From the NCBI GenBank assembly GCA_028023455.1, contig JAQFVV010006200.1, positions 9,164,521 to 9,228,520 on the forward strand: a stretch of DNA of 64,000 nucleotides. Reading direction: 5' to 3'. This DNA is from Epiperipatus broadwayi. Lineage: Eukaryota; Onychophora; Udeonychophora; Euonychophora; Peripatidae. A model generated the notes under the pieces. It searched no databases, had not been told where the DNA came from, and saw only the letters and a list, made by a program, of their open reading frames with translations. Below, piece by piece: positions 10,950 through 22,460 of this stretch. A program made the translations under genes and the position numbers. How positions within the stretch are numbered: the stretch's first letter is position 1; each line of letters starts with the position of its first letter.

Positions 10950-12815
10950 CTAAAGTAGTAAATTTGAATTTTCATGGATTGGTGACAAAAGATAGTTATG
11001 TCTGCAAAGTATATTTTCTATGAAGTTCTTGAAATGAGAGCATATATTCAAACAATTACTTTGACATTTTGAAACAAAATGTACAGATTTAAAAAACAAG
11101 CCATTTTATTTTTCTGAAAATAAATTGAAAGAATTAAATATTAAAAAAAAAAAAAACTTTATTTGATTAGTATTAATGAAAAAAGCTATGGACGCAAAAA
11201 TTGAACAAAGTAATAAACCTCACACAATTGGTGAGTCATTAGTACTTCCAATGATAAAAGATGCTTAAACCACTAAATATCACATGATCACCATTCTTTA
11301 TGCTTACACAAGCTGTTTACACAGAGACTAAACTCTCCAGATAATAGTGACACTCGGTGAAAGCCACAAACTAGAAACTAGTCAGTGGATATTGGATGAG
11401 TAAGCAATAGATAAATATTTATGCACAAACCTTCTTGCATCCATTGATTACTCTGGATCACACTGTGTGGTACTACTGTATGGACAATTTAGCCTCTGAA
11501 ATAAAAGATGCTGCTGGAATTGTTTGGTGAAAAATGCATGAAAGAAATTGAGTCAGTTGTGCTTTCCAATAATACAATTGCATGAAGAATTGATTAAATG
11601 TTTGAATTAGGTACAAGGTTTTCCCCAGTTGATTGCATTTATTTATTTTATATGAAACAATGAGTTACATGAAAGATTTATTATTTTGTGAACCAATTAT
11701 TATTAAAGGTACTAGTGAAGAAATTTTTGGAATTTTCATTATTTATGTAAAATCAAAAAAACTAGTCTGGATGAATTTTGTTGGTATATGTATGGACAGA
11801 GCATGATCAATTTGTGGAAATAATAGTGATAAATTAAGTCCAAATGTATCCTGAATTCACGGCAGTCTTCATAAAGAAGGATTAGTATCTAAAAACACAC
11901 CAGAAGATTTGAAGAATGTTTTAAATACTACCATAAAAATTGTAAATTTCATAAAGAATAAACCATTACAGTCATACTTATTTGAAAAATTATGTGAAGA
12001 AATGAGAAGTTTTCATAAATCTCTTCTTTTGTATACTGAAGTACATTGCTCTCAAAGAGTAAAGTACTAACAAGACTTGTTTAACTTCACGATGAAGTAG
12101 CAATGTTCTTGAATGAGGAAAATGATTATGCAAAATCTCTACATGATGAAAACTATTCTGAAGCTCATCTATTTGGTAGGTATATTTTCAAAATTGAATG
12201 AATTAAATTTATATCTTCAAGGAATGGAAGTAGATAATATATTTGCAGTATATGTTAAAATTTGAGGTTTTGTCAAATGTCAAAAAACTTTACTTATGGA
12301 AAAAAATATTAAAGATTGAAAGTATGGTTGTTTTGATCATTGGAAACTTATTATGGAAATGATGTGATGCCAAATGATGACTTAATTTCTGTGATAACAT
12401 CACATCAAGATTCCTTGAAAGAAAATTTTGACTGTTATTTTCAGTGAAAAAATGAAAAAAAAAATGGGAAAAAAATCACTTGGATTGTAAATCCATTTTA
12501 GAATGTTGATTTTGCTTACTGGTATATCACTAAAGGCAGATGAACATCTAATTGATTTGTTCAAAGACACTTCATTTAAAATGACTTTTAATCATAAAAA
12601 ATTGGTACAATTTTGACTGTCAGTTGAAATTATCCCACTGCTGCTTTAAAAATATTGCTTTTCTTTACTATTTTTTATATGCGTGAAGTTGGATTTTTGA
12701 AATGATTGCAATTAAATGCAAATTTCCAAATAAATTGCAATTATCAAACACTTTGCATCTGAAAGTAACAAATATCAATGATAGGAAACAAACCCATTCT
12801 TCTCATAAGGCTTAT
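10950..12815 (+). pseudogene. BED-finger hAT transposase (ZBED5/FAM200-like), decayed
   Basis: Found by piecing reading frames together. FEFSWIGDK and HFETKCTDLKNKPF (about 10965-11100) match the N-terminal BED zinc finger and its downstream helix. NKPHTIGESLVLPMIKDA (11209-11262) is the typical block after it. After the A2 insertion come KDAAGIV (11503 on), DLLFCEPI, GLVSKNTPEDLKNVL and KIVNFIKNKPLQSYLFEKLC (about 11870-12000), LLLYTEVHCSQRVKVL, FLNEENDYAKSL, LNELNLYLQGMEVDN, DEHLIDL, and the hAT C-terminal dimerisation segment FYMREVGF ... KLQLSNTLHLKVTNI (12672-12780). Many stops and frameshifts make it inactive. No terminal inverted repeats were identified, so it may be an old transposon or a decayed domesticated paralogue. 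Confidence 0.8.
11266..11500 (+). mobile_element. Family A element, copy A2, inside the hAT pseudogene
   Basis: Flanked by a perfect 12-bp direct repeat, ATAAAAGATGCT (11254-11265 and 11501-11512). Removing it restores continuity of the transposase block LPMIKDA / KDAAGIV. It starts AAACCACTAAATATCACATG, carries a truncated hammerhead (AAGCCACAAACT, GAAACTAGTC at 11357-11397, lacking the CTGANGA half) and ends with a mutated form of the usual terminus (ACAATTTAGCCTCTGA). Only one end has the outer motif. Confidence 0.9.
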
Positions 12816-12931
12816 TATGTATTTAATTAATAGATATAAATATAATATTAAGTGTAAATACTTAAGAAATGTATATATATATTAATTTTAAGTGTGTTCA
12901 ATAAAAAAAATAATTTAATTTTTTTTTTTAA

Positions 12932-13096
12932 TTTTATGTAAATAGTCCACTAAAAAGTAAAAAATAAAGTAATAATCCATTTCATACGCATTTGAGGCTT
13001 TTTTGATTTTTAGGATTTATTTGAGCCTCAAATGCTTTTATGAAATAGATTATTATTTTGATATTTTTTATTTTTTAGTGGACTATTTACATAAAA
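12932..13096. repeat. Near-perfect palindrome, ~75-bp arms
   Basis: Left arm TTTTATGTAAATAGTCCACT to GCATTTGAGGCT. The right arm mirrors it as AGCCTCAAATGC to AGTGGACTATTTACATAAAA, with few differences and a ~20-bp centre. MITE-like, with no coding content. Confidence 0.75.
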
Positions 13097-14989
13097 ACAT
13101 TATTTAAAAAAAGCATTTTTAAATACTATTATATTTTTTAGTCTTTAGTTATAAATAAAAAATATAATTTCAATTTAAATAAAATAATTTTCTTCACGAG
13201 TCTTTTTTTTAAATTATATTTCTCGTTCTTTCAAGAAGAGAGCATCTGCTATCAATGCTTTTGACAATTGTATTCATTTTGAATTTGGAAATGAAAAATG
13301 ATAATAACATATATTTCTGCAATCCTTTTTTACACCTTTATTTTTTTTTTTTTTACAAAATATTTGTGAAATATTAATTATTTCAGAAGAATAATTCAGA
13401 TTTTAATAGGAAGTATTTACTTTTAACTAATTAAGTAAATTAATATTAACCAAATGTTATTCTATAAATGTAATATTACTGTTGGTTCAATTATTAAGGA
13501 TCTTTCTCATGAAAAGTAAGGTAATGAGTTGAATTTTTTAGACATGTAATAATTAATATTAGTTCATGGAAATAGTTCAACACATTATTATTAAAATACC
13601 ATCATCACAAGCTTTCAGGCAAATACTCTATAGTATTATTACATAAGGGAAATAAATAATTTAATTTTTTTAAGAAGATAGAACATATTTATTAATCAAT
13701 GTTAAATAAAATATTTACTTCTATATAACATTAAACCTTAACCTATGAAAGTTTTCATTGTGTTAATAAATCAAAAACTTTATTAGAACAAGTATTTTAT
13801 TAGCCAACAATATAGTCATAATTATAGAGTAAAAAATAAAATTAAAAAATAAAGTATAAATAAAAGATAATAATTTCTAATCTTTATAAAAAGAAAAGAT
13901 TAAATCATTTTCACATTTATTAAAAAGTGATAATTATGACTCATTATTTTCTAATAACAATATATAAATTAAATTTCTGTCTTATACATTCATTAATATA
14001 AAACATCAGTGTGTGATATTTGAAAAAGCTCTTAATAATTAAATATTGTAAGAAGCATTAGTGGTTACATATTTGAAGAGCAAACCCGAGTCATTAATTA
14101 TATATACCTTTATTTGAGATTAATATTAGTTCTTAATATATTGACAATTTAAAAATTATGAATATATATATATGGTTGACAAGCTGTATGGGCATTTAAT
14201 ACAAGCAAATAATAGCTCCAATATTTGTAATATGTAATTTTCTCTCTTTGGAGTCTATTATTTTACAATTATATTATGTTTTCTAAAATCATCAATAATT
14301 ATTTGCTAAATGCAGTCATTTTCTTTATCCTCCATCTAAGAATATCCAAATTTCAAGAGCAAATCCTCTTTCTTTATTCTATTCCAGTGCAGCAACCTAA
14401 TGATAGATTGGCTAAATCCATAGATTGGCTAAATCCATAATCAGTGCTATCCTATTCATATCTCCAAATTAATTTTTTGGTTTCTGGCCATTATTCTTTA
14501 GATGGTGGATCTGAATAGATTATATTTGAATATTTTAAACCTAATCCTGATGCATTATATTCAGTTCCAACTCCTTTCTAATGAAGACCATAGACCAAAA
14601 ATTAGATTGGGAATATAGGTATGATGCTACTTTAATACACACTACCATAGAGTATCAACTGATACTATATGGTAGTGCTTATTAAAGTAAAGGATTAATA
14701 TGTAGGGGAAGTTTAAAAAAAGTATTATGTAAGATAAGGTCATATGTGTTTATGATTAGATAATAATTTAACTTTTAGAATTTTTTTTTTTTTAGATAAT
14801 AATTTATTAATCAATATATTGAATAGTTTCTAGCCTAGCTGTGGATTGGTTACTTAAAAAAAGTTCCAAGCTGATTTGAAATTTTCAGCTATATGGAAAT
14901 TTAATTTTCCAGGATTCAATCCCAGGTTGAGGGATTAGCAGGAAAAATACATTAATTGTTCCACTGATAACCTTTAAAGTCCACAATAT
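13097..14989. other. No gene; degenerate family A relative at 14580-14690
   Basis: Mostly featureless. At 14584-14640 TAATGAAGACCATAGACC followed by AAAAATTAGATTGGGAATAT lines up base-for-base with the family A hammerhead segment (CTGATGAAGGCCACAAGCC, GAAACTAGTCTGGGGATAT), badly decayed. A hairpin ACTACCATAGAGTATC/GATACTATATGGTAGT follows at 14641-14675. Confidence 0.5.
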
Positions 14990-15680
14990 GCATGTATACA
15001 TGATCAAATAGAACTCAGATTTATTAACAATGGGCCTTCTATGATGAAGATCTGTCATATCATAATTAACTGCCCATGCAAAAATTTTCAGATCAACCTT
15101 TCTCACACTAAATGTATGTTTCAAGAAAAATATCCTTTCTTCAAGTGAATTAGATGCTTGAAATGTCTGAATTTCAAACCAGCTATGATAAGTCAAGTTT
15201 GATTTTAATATTTGACAGTTTTCACAATCAAACAAGCAGATATATTATGTTTAACATATTAAGGCAACACTACAAAAATATCTCACAAAATGGAAAATGA
15301 AAGAATATCATCATTCAGGAAATAATATGTACACATATTATTTGATTTGTGCATTAATATGCAGAGATGCACTGCTGATAGATCTGATATCTGATCAGAT
15401 TAAATAAGTTTTTTCTAATCTCATCAGATATCAGATCAATTAACAGTGAATCTCTCATATTCCAGAACTCTTTATAACTATTCGCCAATGCAAAACTTTT
15501 CAGACCATACTTTCTCATTGTATATGTATTTCAAGAAAAGCATACTTTTATCAGATAGGTTAGGGATACAAAACATCTGAATTTTTACAGTAGAAATGCT
15601 AATTTGATTTTACATTTGTATTTTGTGGCTTTGTGGATTTTTAAACTTCAATGTGTTTGCGATCAAACATACAAAATATG
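14990..15680. repeat. Diverged direct duplication flanking a hairpin
   Basis: About 230 bp at 14995-15240 and 15440-15675 share blocks in the same order, such as CATGCAAAAATTTTCAGA vs CAATGCAAAACTTTTCAGA, TGTATGTTTCAAGAAAA vs TATGTATTTCAAGAAAA, and a CAATCAAAC / GATCAAACA end. Between them, 15381-15402 and 15416-15437 form a 22-bp hairpin around GATCTGATATCTGAT. The 116-codon minus-strand ORF (14885-15235) covers the left copy; in the right copy the same frame is broken, so coding is doubtful. Confidence 0.55.
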
Positions 15681-15689
15681 TAAGTATAT

Positions 15690-16710
15690 GTTTATACACA
15701 TGGATAAAACTTGAATCACACATAAACTCAATATATGCATATTAAATTAATATCAGGAAGATAACATGAGATAGTGTAATTAAGTAGTATGATAATCAAT
15801 AACGTAAGTCATATATTGCGTGACATTGCTTTTATAAGCTTGTATTTAGAAATACGCAATATTTAGTATGACTAAGTTTATGACGTAGTCATAACGCTTT
15901 ATTATTGTCTGGCAGTTTGTTCTTAATACACTTAAAATCTACCTCAATCTTCAGAAATATAAACTTTAATAGGCTTTTTTTTCATACTGATGAATAAAAC
16001 ATGTTTTGATAATAAAGACTAACAAAACTGTAAATTTTGCTCATTTTATAACAGTAAATTTTAAAAAGCTCCTAATATTAGCATTAGAAGTTGAATAGGA
16101 CTAAAGTCAATATTAAAACTTTATGTTGCAGTTAAATATATATAAAAATTGATACATATATTTATCACGATTGCACTTTTGAACCACAAATACAACAAAG
16201 AAACATTTTATATGCTCTCAGTCCAACTAGGTCAATATTTAAGTGAAAAATTGTTTTTTTTTGTTGATCGTAATGAAAAATTGTTATTGCTGACTGTAAA
16301 TTTTTAAATATTAAAATGATTTGGCATATGTAAAGTTTGAGTAATAAACAAAACACCGAATAATTTATAATAACAAATATTTGTTTATTCAACAGAAAAA
16401 TAAAAAAAACAACGTTTAAATGAGAAGCATTTAATTTAAAAAGTAAGACATTCTATAAACACATTTATAATACAAAAATATTTCTTTAAAAAGTAAGACA
16501 TTCTGTAAACACTTTGTTTTTTTAATATGTAAAAAAATCGTATAAACTTAAAGACAGATAAATGTTGATTAAATAATAATAATAAAAAAGGAATAAATTA
16601 ATTTTTATAATTCGCTTAATAGGTATATATTAACTTTAAACTTGTCTCAGAATTTTATTTTAGATCGTCATATGTGTTTATAATACATTTTATTATCTTT
16701 TTTATTAATA
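15690..16710. other. No gene seen
   Basis: AT-rich. A 25-bp direct repeat (AAAAAGTAAGACATTCTRTA) occurs at about 16438 and 16489. The 75-codon minus ORF at 16165-16392 has no recognisable features. Confidence 0.4.
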
Positions 16711-16897
16711 ATATAAATATCAGTATACAACAGGGATTACAAAAAATATATAATTATACAGAAAAGCTTTTATCGGCACATAATTTTATGTCCTTTTCAA
16801 TATTAAACAGTATCTGTTTTAATCATTAATATAATATTGCTTTTCTGTATAATTTTAAATATATATTGTAATCACTGTTACATATTGATATTTATAT
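16711..16897. repeat. Palindromic MITE-like element
   Basis: Arms of about 60 bp: left ATATAAATATCAGTATACAA and ATTATACAGAAAAGC, right GCTTTTCTGTATAAT and GATATTTATAT. The centre holds a smaller inverted pair (GGCACATAATTTTATGTCC). No coding content. Confidence 0.65.
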
Positions 16898-17427
16898 TTC
16901 TTTCTTACAAATTTAAAAAAACAACAACAATAGCATAATGAATTTTCTTTATTTCCATTTTTGATGATATTTTGTTAAAAAATACTATCTAATGTTGCTG
17001 TCTATGACTTTTGAACTCAGACCTTAACATTGCTTATCATTCAGCCATCTACTAAAGTGTAAGATTTATGCATTGTTTTAGATATCACCAAAATGTCTTC
17101 TTAGTGCATTTTTTAAATAGTCATAGTTATCCTCTTTCTATGATAATTTATCAACTTTTCTATCTTTCATAATTCTAAAATGTACTTTTTCTATTAACAA
17201 AACCTTCAAATCTCTGTTTCATATGAAATCACATTCCAAACAAATGCATCTTTCTTACATGTATCTTGAATAAGCCATAGAATACTTTCTATCTTATTCT
17301 TGTTTAACTATTGCAATTCCAGCTGGCATTCATTGATTCCAGCATCAGAAAAATAACTTCACAAGTACTTGAAATCATTAATCTATTCTATAATGCTCTG
17401 TCAAATTATCACTTGTTTTATATCTTT
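16898..17427. other. No gene seen
   Basis: Unremarkable AT-rich sequence up to the A3 target duplication. Confidence 0.4.
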
Positions 17428-17542
17428 ATCTATTTTTACGCAGAAGCAAAACTCTCCATATAGTAGTGCCACTCAGTGCAAGCCAGAATAATTAATAGAT
17501 GCAGGAAGGTTTGTGGCTAAAGTCCCTATCTGGTGCCTACTC

Positions 17543-17604
17543 ATTCAATAATCCCAGACTAGTTTCTAGCCTGTGGCTTTCATCAGTGAGGAGGAGCCTT
17601 AGAT
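17543..17604 (-). ncRNA. Hammerhead ribozyme, A3 left arm
   Basis: Minus-strand core CTGATGA (17580-17586), stem II AGCC/GGCT with loop ACA, GAAA, AC[TA]GT, GTC, closed by stem I bases either side. Stem II differs from the GGC/GCC of A6 by compensatory changes. Confidence 0.7.
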
Positions 17605-17662
17605 TTGAGAGCACTGCACCTAGATCTTACAATCTAATGCAACCATCCAGCAATGCTCTCAG

Positions 17663-17722
17663 ATCCAAGGCTTCTCACTGATGAAAGCCACAAGCTAGAA
17701 ACTAGTCTGGGGATATTGAATG
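17663..17722 (+). ncRNA. Hammerhead ribozyme, A3 right arm
   Basis: ATCCAA ... CTCA, core CTGATGA (17678-17684), stem II AGC/GCT with loop CACAA, GAAA, short palindromic stem III ACTAGT, cleavage triplet GTC at 17704-17706, then TGGGGA and TTGAAT. Compared with A6, the G-C pair in stem II is replaced by A-T, keeping pairing. One mismatch in outer stem I. Confidence 0.75.
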
Positions 17723-17882
17723 AGTAGGCACTAGATAGGGATTTTATGCACAAACCTTTCTGCATCCATTGATTACTCTGGCTTGCACTGAATGGTGCTA
17801 CTGTATAGAGAGTTTTGCCTCTGTGTAAACAGCTTGTGTAATCATAAAGAATGGTGATCATGTGAATGTTCATCTATTTTTA

Positions 17883-18527
17883 TTGTTTTAGATTTGTATT
17901 TGTTTTACAAATTTTATCAATCTTACATAACATTTTGTTAATCTTATTTCTCTCATTAGCTGTATTGTAAACAAAATTATTACAGAGATGTAATCTTCCA
18001 ATAATGAGTTTTTTCTTACCAAAGGAATTCTCAATTCATCATCTAAATAAGTATTAATAAAATAAAAGATATATAATATTTCATCTTACACGTATTTATA
18101 TACTTATTAATTCTGGGAGATCATTTTGTCTAACAATTTCTGTTAGATGAAATGGCCACCTCACAGAATGGATACTCATACACACTTATATATGTACCCA
18201 TACAAAAATTGGATTGATGAATATACCAATCCTAATGCCACAAACATTCTTCTATGGTCTTTATATTATGCTAAAAAACAAACACAACACGCTGTATGAT
18301 GTAGATATTTTGAACAAAATAATTCACATCAACTCTCCCATATAAATATAATAATTTTTAAACTTATAATGCTAAAATATCAATAATCATGCTATAGTCT
18401 TCTATAAATCAATTGTTTCTTTATATAGCTAAATGAACACAAGGCATAGTTTTATTAAATTCATTTAATTATTTAAATCTTTTATAGTAAATATGCATAT
18501 AAATATATAACTAATTAATTAACAATA
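17883..18527. other. No gene seen
   Basis: AT-rich. A segment at 18205-18245 (ATATACCAATCCTAATGCCA) resembles the arm of the palindrome at 18528-18810. Nothing else. Confidence 0.4.
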
Positions 18528-18810
18528 CTTATAAATATATATATAATCAAATTGAGTTAATATAATCTACCAATCCCAGTGCTGGAAACATATGCTTTTG
18601 CTTATTGTTCATTTAATCCTCAACTTATAGAAGACTGTGGTATTGATTATTGATGTGTGGGAGAATGATAGCCCTTAAATTGTTTGATTTAAAGTACATG
18701 TATTCTGCAATCTGACATCCATTTTTTAATACAGTATAGCAATGATATATGAATGTTTCCAATACTGGTATTGGTAGATTGCATTAATTTAAATTGCTTA
18801 TAAATATTTA
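18528..18810. repeat. Palindromic MITE-like element
   Basis: Left arm TATAATCTACCAATCCCAGT then GCTGGAAACAT. Right arm ATGTTTCCAATACTGGTATT then GGTAGATTGCATTA. Arms reach out through TTATAAATAT-type sequence, about 70 bp each. No coding content. Confidence 0.6.
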
Positions 18811-18984
18811 CAGCTGCTAATTAATTAATTTTTATATATAAATAAACAAAATAAGCCCCCACTGCAGGCCAATGTTTTTTTCAGCACTCCTACTTTAGAG
18901 AAATAGTGAAGAGAAAGGCAACATTCATCAGACTAGTCAAATACTGAGTAGTGAGAATTTAATCTCTGATTTAAAAAAAAATGC

Positions 18985-19150
18985 ACTAGAAAATAAAAAA
19001 TAAATTTTCTTCAGTTTCTGCAGTAATCTTGATATTAAGCAACCAAAATGAAGCATGCAGCACTCATATTCAGATAGGTCTGAGAATATTTCTTGCACAT
19101 CAACAATACTGTAAAAGCTGAAGAAAATTTATTTCTTACTTTTTAGGACA
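18985..19150. repeat. Inverted repeat, ~37-bp arms
   Basis: AAATAAATTTTCTTCAG ... CTGCAGTA pairs with TACTGTAAAAGCTGAAG ... AAATTTATTT. Loop about 85 bp. Directly upstream of the family B copy. Confidence 0.5.
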
Positions 19151-19264
19151 TTTATATGAATAAAAGCATTTCTTCAAATTTTTTTTATATATTTTTATTT
19201 TTTACTTTTTAGTTTTATAACAAAGTTTAGGTACAATCTTATACCACTAGTTGGAAGAATAAAT

Positions 19265-19500
19265 ATAAAAAAAAGTGATTATACAGAAAATGAATTATTG
19301 TTTTTTATGCTGGATTTGGGAAAAGATAAGGGGGATTTAGATATAAATGCTATAAAGTTGACAAAGATGTTGTGGAAATGGGATGGAGCAGAATATGGGA
19401 AAATTTAGACTGGAGAATGGAAAATAAAGTGGCTAACAGGTTTCTCTGGGCATAATTGTTGAGAGATTCTTGACTCCATTTAAGGAGAAGCTACAGTACA
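19265..19500 (-). repeat. Family B repeat module
   Basis: On the minus strand this matches modules at 58120-59150 and 62815-63060: CTACAGTACATC at the far end, then GAGATTCTTGAC, CATTTCCACAACAT, AAATCCCCCTTATC and CCAGCATAAAA in the same order. Family B is joined to family A ends elsewhere, but not here. Non-coding. Confidence 0.7.
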
Positions 19501-20099
19501 TCGCATCCCATTTAAAATTAAAAAATTTAATTTGTTTTGCTAAAATTGTTTGTAAACTCTAAAAAATGTATTACCATTAGGAGTACACATGTATGCAAAA
19601 TTTCATCTAAACTGAAAATTGATGAGTGAATGTGAAAATTAAGTCAGACAAATAAACAGAATGAATTAAATACAAGTATATAATAATTATATACCTACTT
19701 ACTGATCAGTAATTGGATGATATCTGAGTTGGCTATTAGCAGATTATCTAGATGAAAATATCCTAAACTTTTTGAAAAATGGAAAAATTTCCAAATCCAC
19801 TTAAATTGTGTGTGTATGTCAAACATAAATGCTTAACACTGTACCACAAAACCTATTATGGTACAATTAGAGTAGTAATAAATATTAATGAGATATGATT
19901 CATTGAATTTGAAAGGGAATTTTAAAATTGGATTTCAATAGTGATATTGACGGATAGAAGATATAACTGTTAGAAACAAAACCCTTGAACCAACTTGTCC
20001 ATCAACAATGGCTCTCATTATTTCAGTCATAGCTTTTGACTTAACTTTTCTGAATCAAAATTGCTCTTAAAAAAACTAACATGTTATATATATATATAT
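19501..20099. other. No gene seen
   Basis: AT-rich sequence ending in a short TA run at the LTR boundary. Confidence 0.4.
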
Positions 20100-20624
20100 T
20101 GTAATGGTCAGACGAACATATATTAAAGAAAATTGTTACAATATTATTTACTTCAAGAATATATACAATATTAGAACAAAACTTGGTTTTTTTTTTTCTT
20201 TTTTTTTAAACTGGCAATTTCTATACATAATATCCAAATTACAAATGTTAAATGTAAACTCAAAATAGTTAGGATAAAGTTCAAACAGACTTTTAAATAT
20301 AAAACTTACAAAACAAAAAGGTTGTCATTTATTTCCTCTTTCTAATAAATATTAAATAGTTCATATGGGATTATAATATGCTTTCATCAGTTTCATCTCT
20401 CCAATCTGAAATGGACATTGTTTTGCATTTTCACCAGAGTTATTTGAAGTAGTCCAAGTAGTCCAGGTTAGATGCACCTATCTGGTGGCATTTCTTTTAT
20501 TTTTAGTCACTAAACATAGTGAAGGTTGATATGTCTGAATGAAGAAAGAATCCAGACTCATTGATTAAGAAAATAAAAAGTTGATTTATATAAATTTTAG
20601 GTTTTTTTTAACACCTTGTGTCCA

Positions 20625-20658
<34 letters not shown>

Positions 20659-20735
20659 CAAATTTGCATATCACTTTGATTGCTTAGAAAAAGAAAAACT
20701 TTTTTTTTTTATTGAAATGAATAATAGATAAATTT
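20100..20735 (-). repeat. L1 LTR, internally deleted copy
   Basis: Aligns with the other LTR as GTAATGGTCAGAC...ATATTAAAGAAA, then CTCAAAATAGTTAGG, TCATATGGGATTATAATATG, GAATGAAGAAAGAATCCAG and TTTGCATATCACTTTGATTG. Compared with 22461-24078, about 1 kb between GACGAAC and ATATATTAAAG is missing. Confidence 0.7.
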
Positions 20736-22297
20736 GAAACAAAAAACAATAACAACAAAATGATTGTATTTATTTAAAGGTCTTATAATATCTACTGAGA
20801 ATTTTATAAGGTATTTATCCAGCCATTGGTTGATAATGTAAGATCTTTCAGCTGTAGTTAGATAAGAAAGTCTATCTGGAGGCTTTTTTTTCATGTTAAT
20901 TTTAGAGAAAAAAACTGATGTGGGAGAAAATTGTGTTTTCTTTCAACCCAGTTGTAAATAAAATTGATTTTCAGTGAAATTCTTCTTCTGTACAACTTTG
21001 TCAAAATACATTACATCCATGTGTTTTCTAAGTATTTTAAAAGGTTTTGTATACATAGATTCAATATTTACTTCATGCTATTGGATTTCTTTATCCAATA
21101 GATTGATCAACATGGGAGGCAAGTCTTCATTCAGTTTTTGTGTTAATAATGACTCCATTTCATTTTGGGGATATATTAAACTCTGTTTTATTTGTATGTA
21201 TTTTTCCATCTGCAAGATTGTAGTTTACCATGGATATCCTACATAATATTCTCTTAATCATTTGTGTTCAGGCTCATATTCATGTATTTGGATGTTTAAT
21301 TTAAACAGTTCTTGTTTGTTTTCAATTTTTTTTCAATAGTTTTAGTTCTTTATCATGCACGTATGTTAGTTCACTGGATTCATTTTCTGCTATTTGTTCT
21401 TTTATTTGAACCTATTCTTGTTCTATTTCAAGTTCTGATTCAAACAAAACTTCACACATTTTTGGGTTATTCTCCAGCTTTAAAAACAATTGAACTTGCA
21501 CATCATTCATGATTTGATCCATTGTTTCTTCTTGAAGTTGTACTTACTCATTTTTAGGTCATCATCTATTTACTTTAAATCATTACTTTTTTTTCTGATT
21601 TAAATAATTTGCAAAAATTATCTATCCATTACCGATTATCTTTTATAGTTCAGTTCATATTGTCCATCAATCTTAATTCCATTTATTTTTGATTATACTT
21701 CATACGTTTTTGATTATTTTGCATAATTTGGTTCATTTTCCCCATTTGCTTTTGCTTATATTTTTGATTATTTTACATAGTTCAATTCATTTTCTCTATT
21801 TGTTTTTGAGTATTTTCCACAGTTTGACTTATTTGCTCCATCTGTTTCTGATTATTTTCCATAGTTCAATTTATTTTCCCCATTTGCTTTTGATTATCTT
21901 TTTATCTTCCATCCATTTTTGTAATTCTAACTGTGTCTGTTTTAATAATGTGCTCATCATTTGTATCATTCAATTGTGATGATGTTGCAGTACTCTCTTG
22001 CATTTTTATCTATTTATTAATGTCATTATGCTTTATTTGTTTGTTTGAATCACTATTTGGATGGACATTGTCTATATCAGAAGTATCCAAACTATTTTCT
22101 TCATAGCTAGTTTCAGAAGTGTTTGCTTCCATTATTTCCTGCTGCTCTTCATCCTTTTTATTTTGATTCTGCATGTCAGTAATCTTCAAAATTTTTAAAC
22201 ATAATAAACTTATTATGTTCAATATAATTATAACTGAAGCTGTCCCCTGGAACATCTTGGAAACTTGACATGTACATGAACACTTTCTTCTCAGCAC
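20709..22297 (-). pseudogene. Degenerate Gag-like coding region
   Basis: Minus-strand start near 22297 (MLRRKCSCTCQVSKMF), then an acidic Asn/Gln-rich stretch to about 22010. Next is a repeated coiled-coil-like block in several frames (NNQKQMEQISQTVENTQKQI, MGKMNQIMQNNQKRM; 21690-21890). Capsid-like sequence follows: FKILRKHMDVMYFDKVVQKK (about 21000-21070) and PPDRLSYLTTAERSYIINQW (20850-20894). This arrangement, coiled coil then capsid, is common in Gypsy-type Gag of invertebrates. No CCHC knuckle was found. Multiple frameshifts and stops. Confidence 0.55.
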
Positions 22298-22460
22298 AAT
22301 TTGCTTTTTTTATTCTTGTTTATTCTTTTTTTTTACAGTATAATTACAATATATAAAAAAAATGTATTGTCTGGTCAACCATGCCATTCATCAAACTCAG
22401 GCAAATGGGAATTTACAACAGATACATTCACACCCACACCCCAGGCAATTAAAATTTTAC

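Larger units (their letters stand above)
17439..17871. mobile_element. Family A element, copy A3, with two hammerheads
   Basis: Flanked by an 11-bp direct repeat, ATCTATTTTTA (17428-17438 and 17872-17882). Both arms of this palindrome carry a hammerhead-like motif, one per strand. The outer motif (ATGATCACCATTCTTTATG on the minus strand) lies at the right end and the GCAAAACTCTCCAT terminus at the left. The short ORFs across it are by-products of the repeat. Confidence 0.9.

Noticed and set aside
16738-16860. Stem-loop as a microRNA precursor
   Set aside because: It lies inside a larger MITE-like palindrome. No independent evidence for a microRNA.
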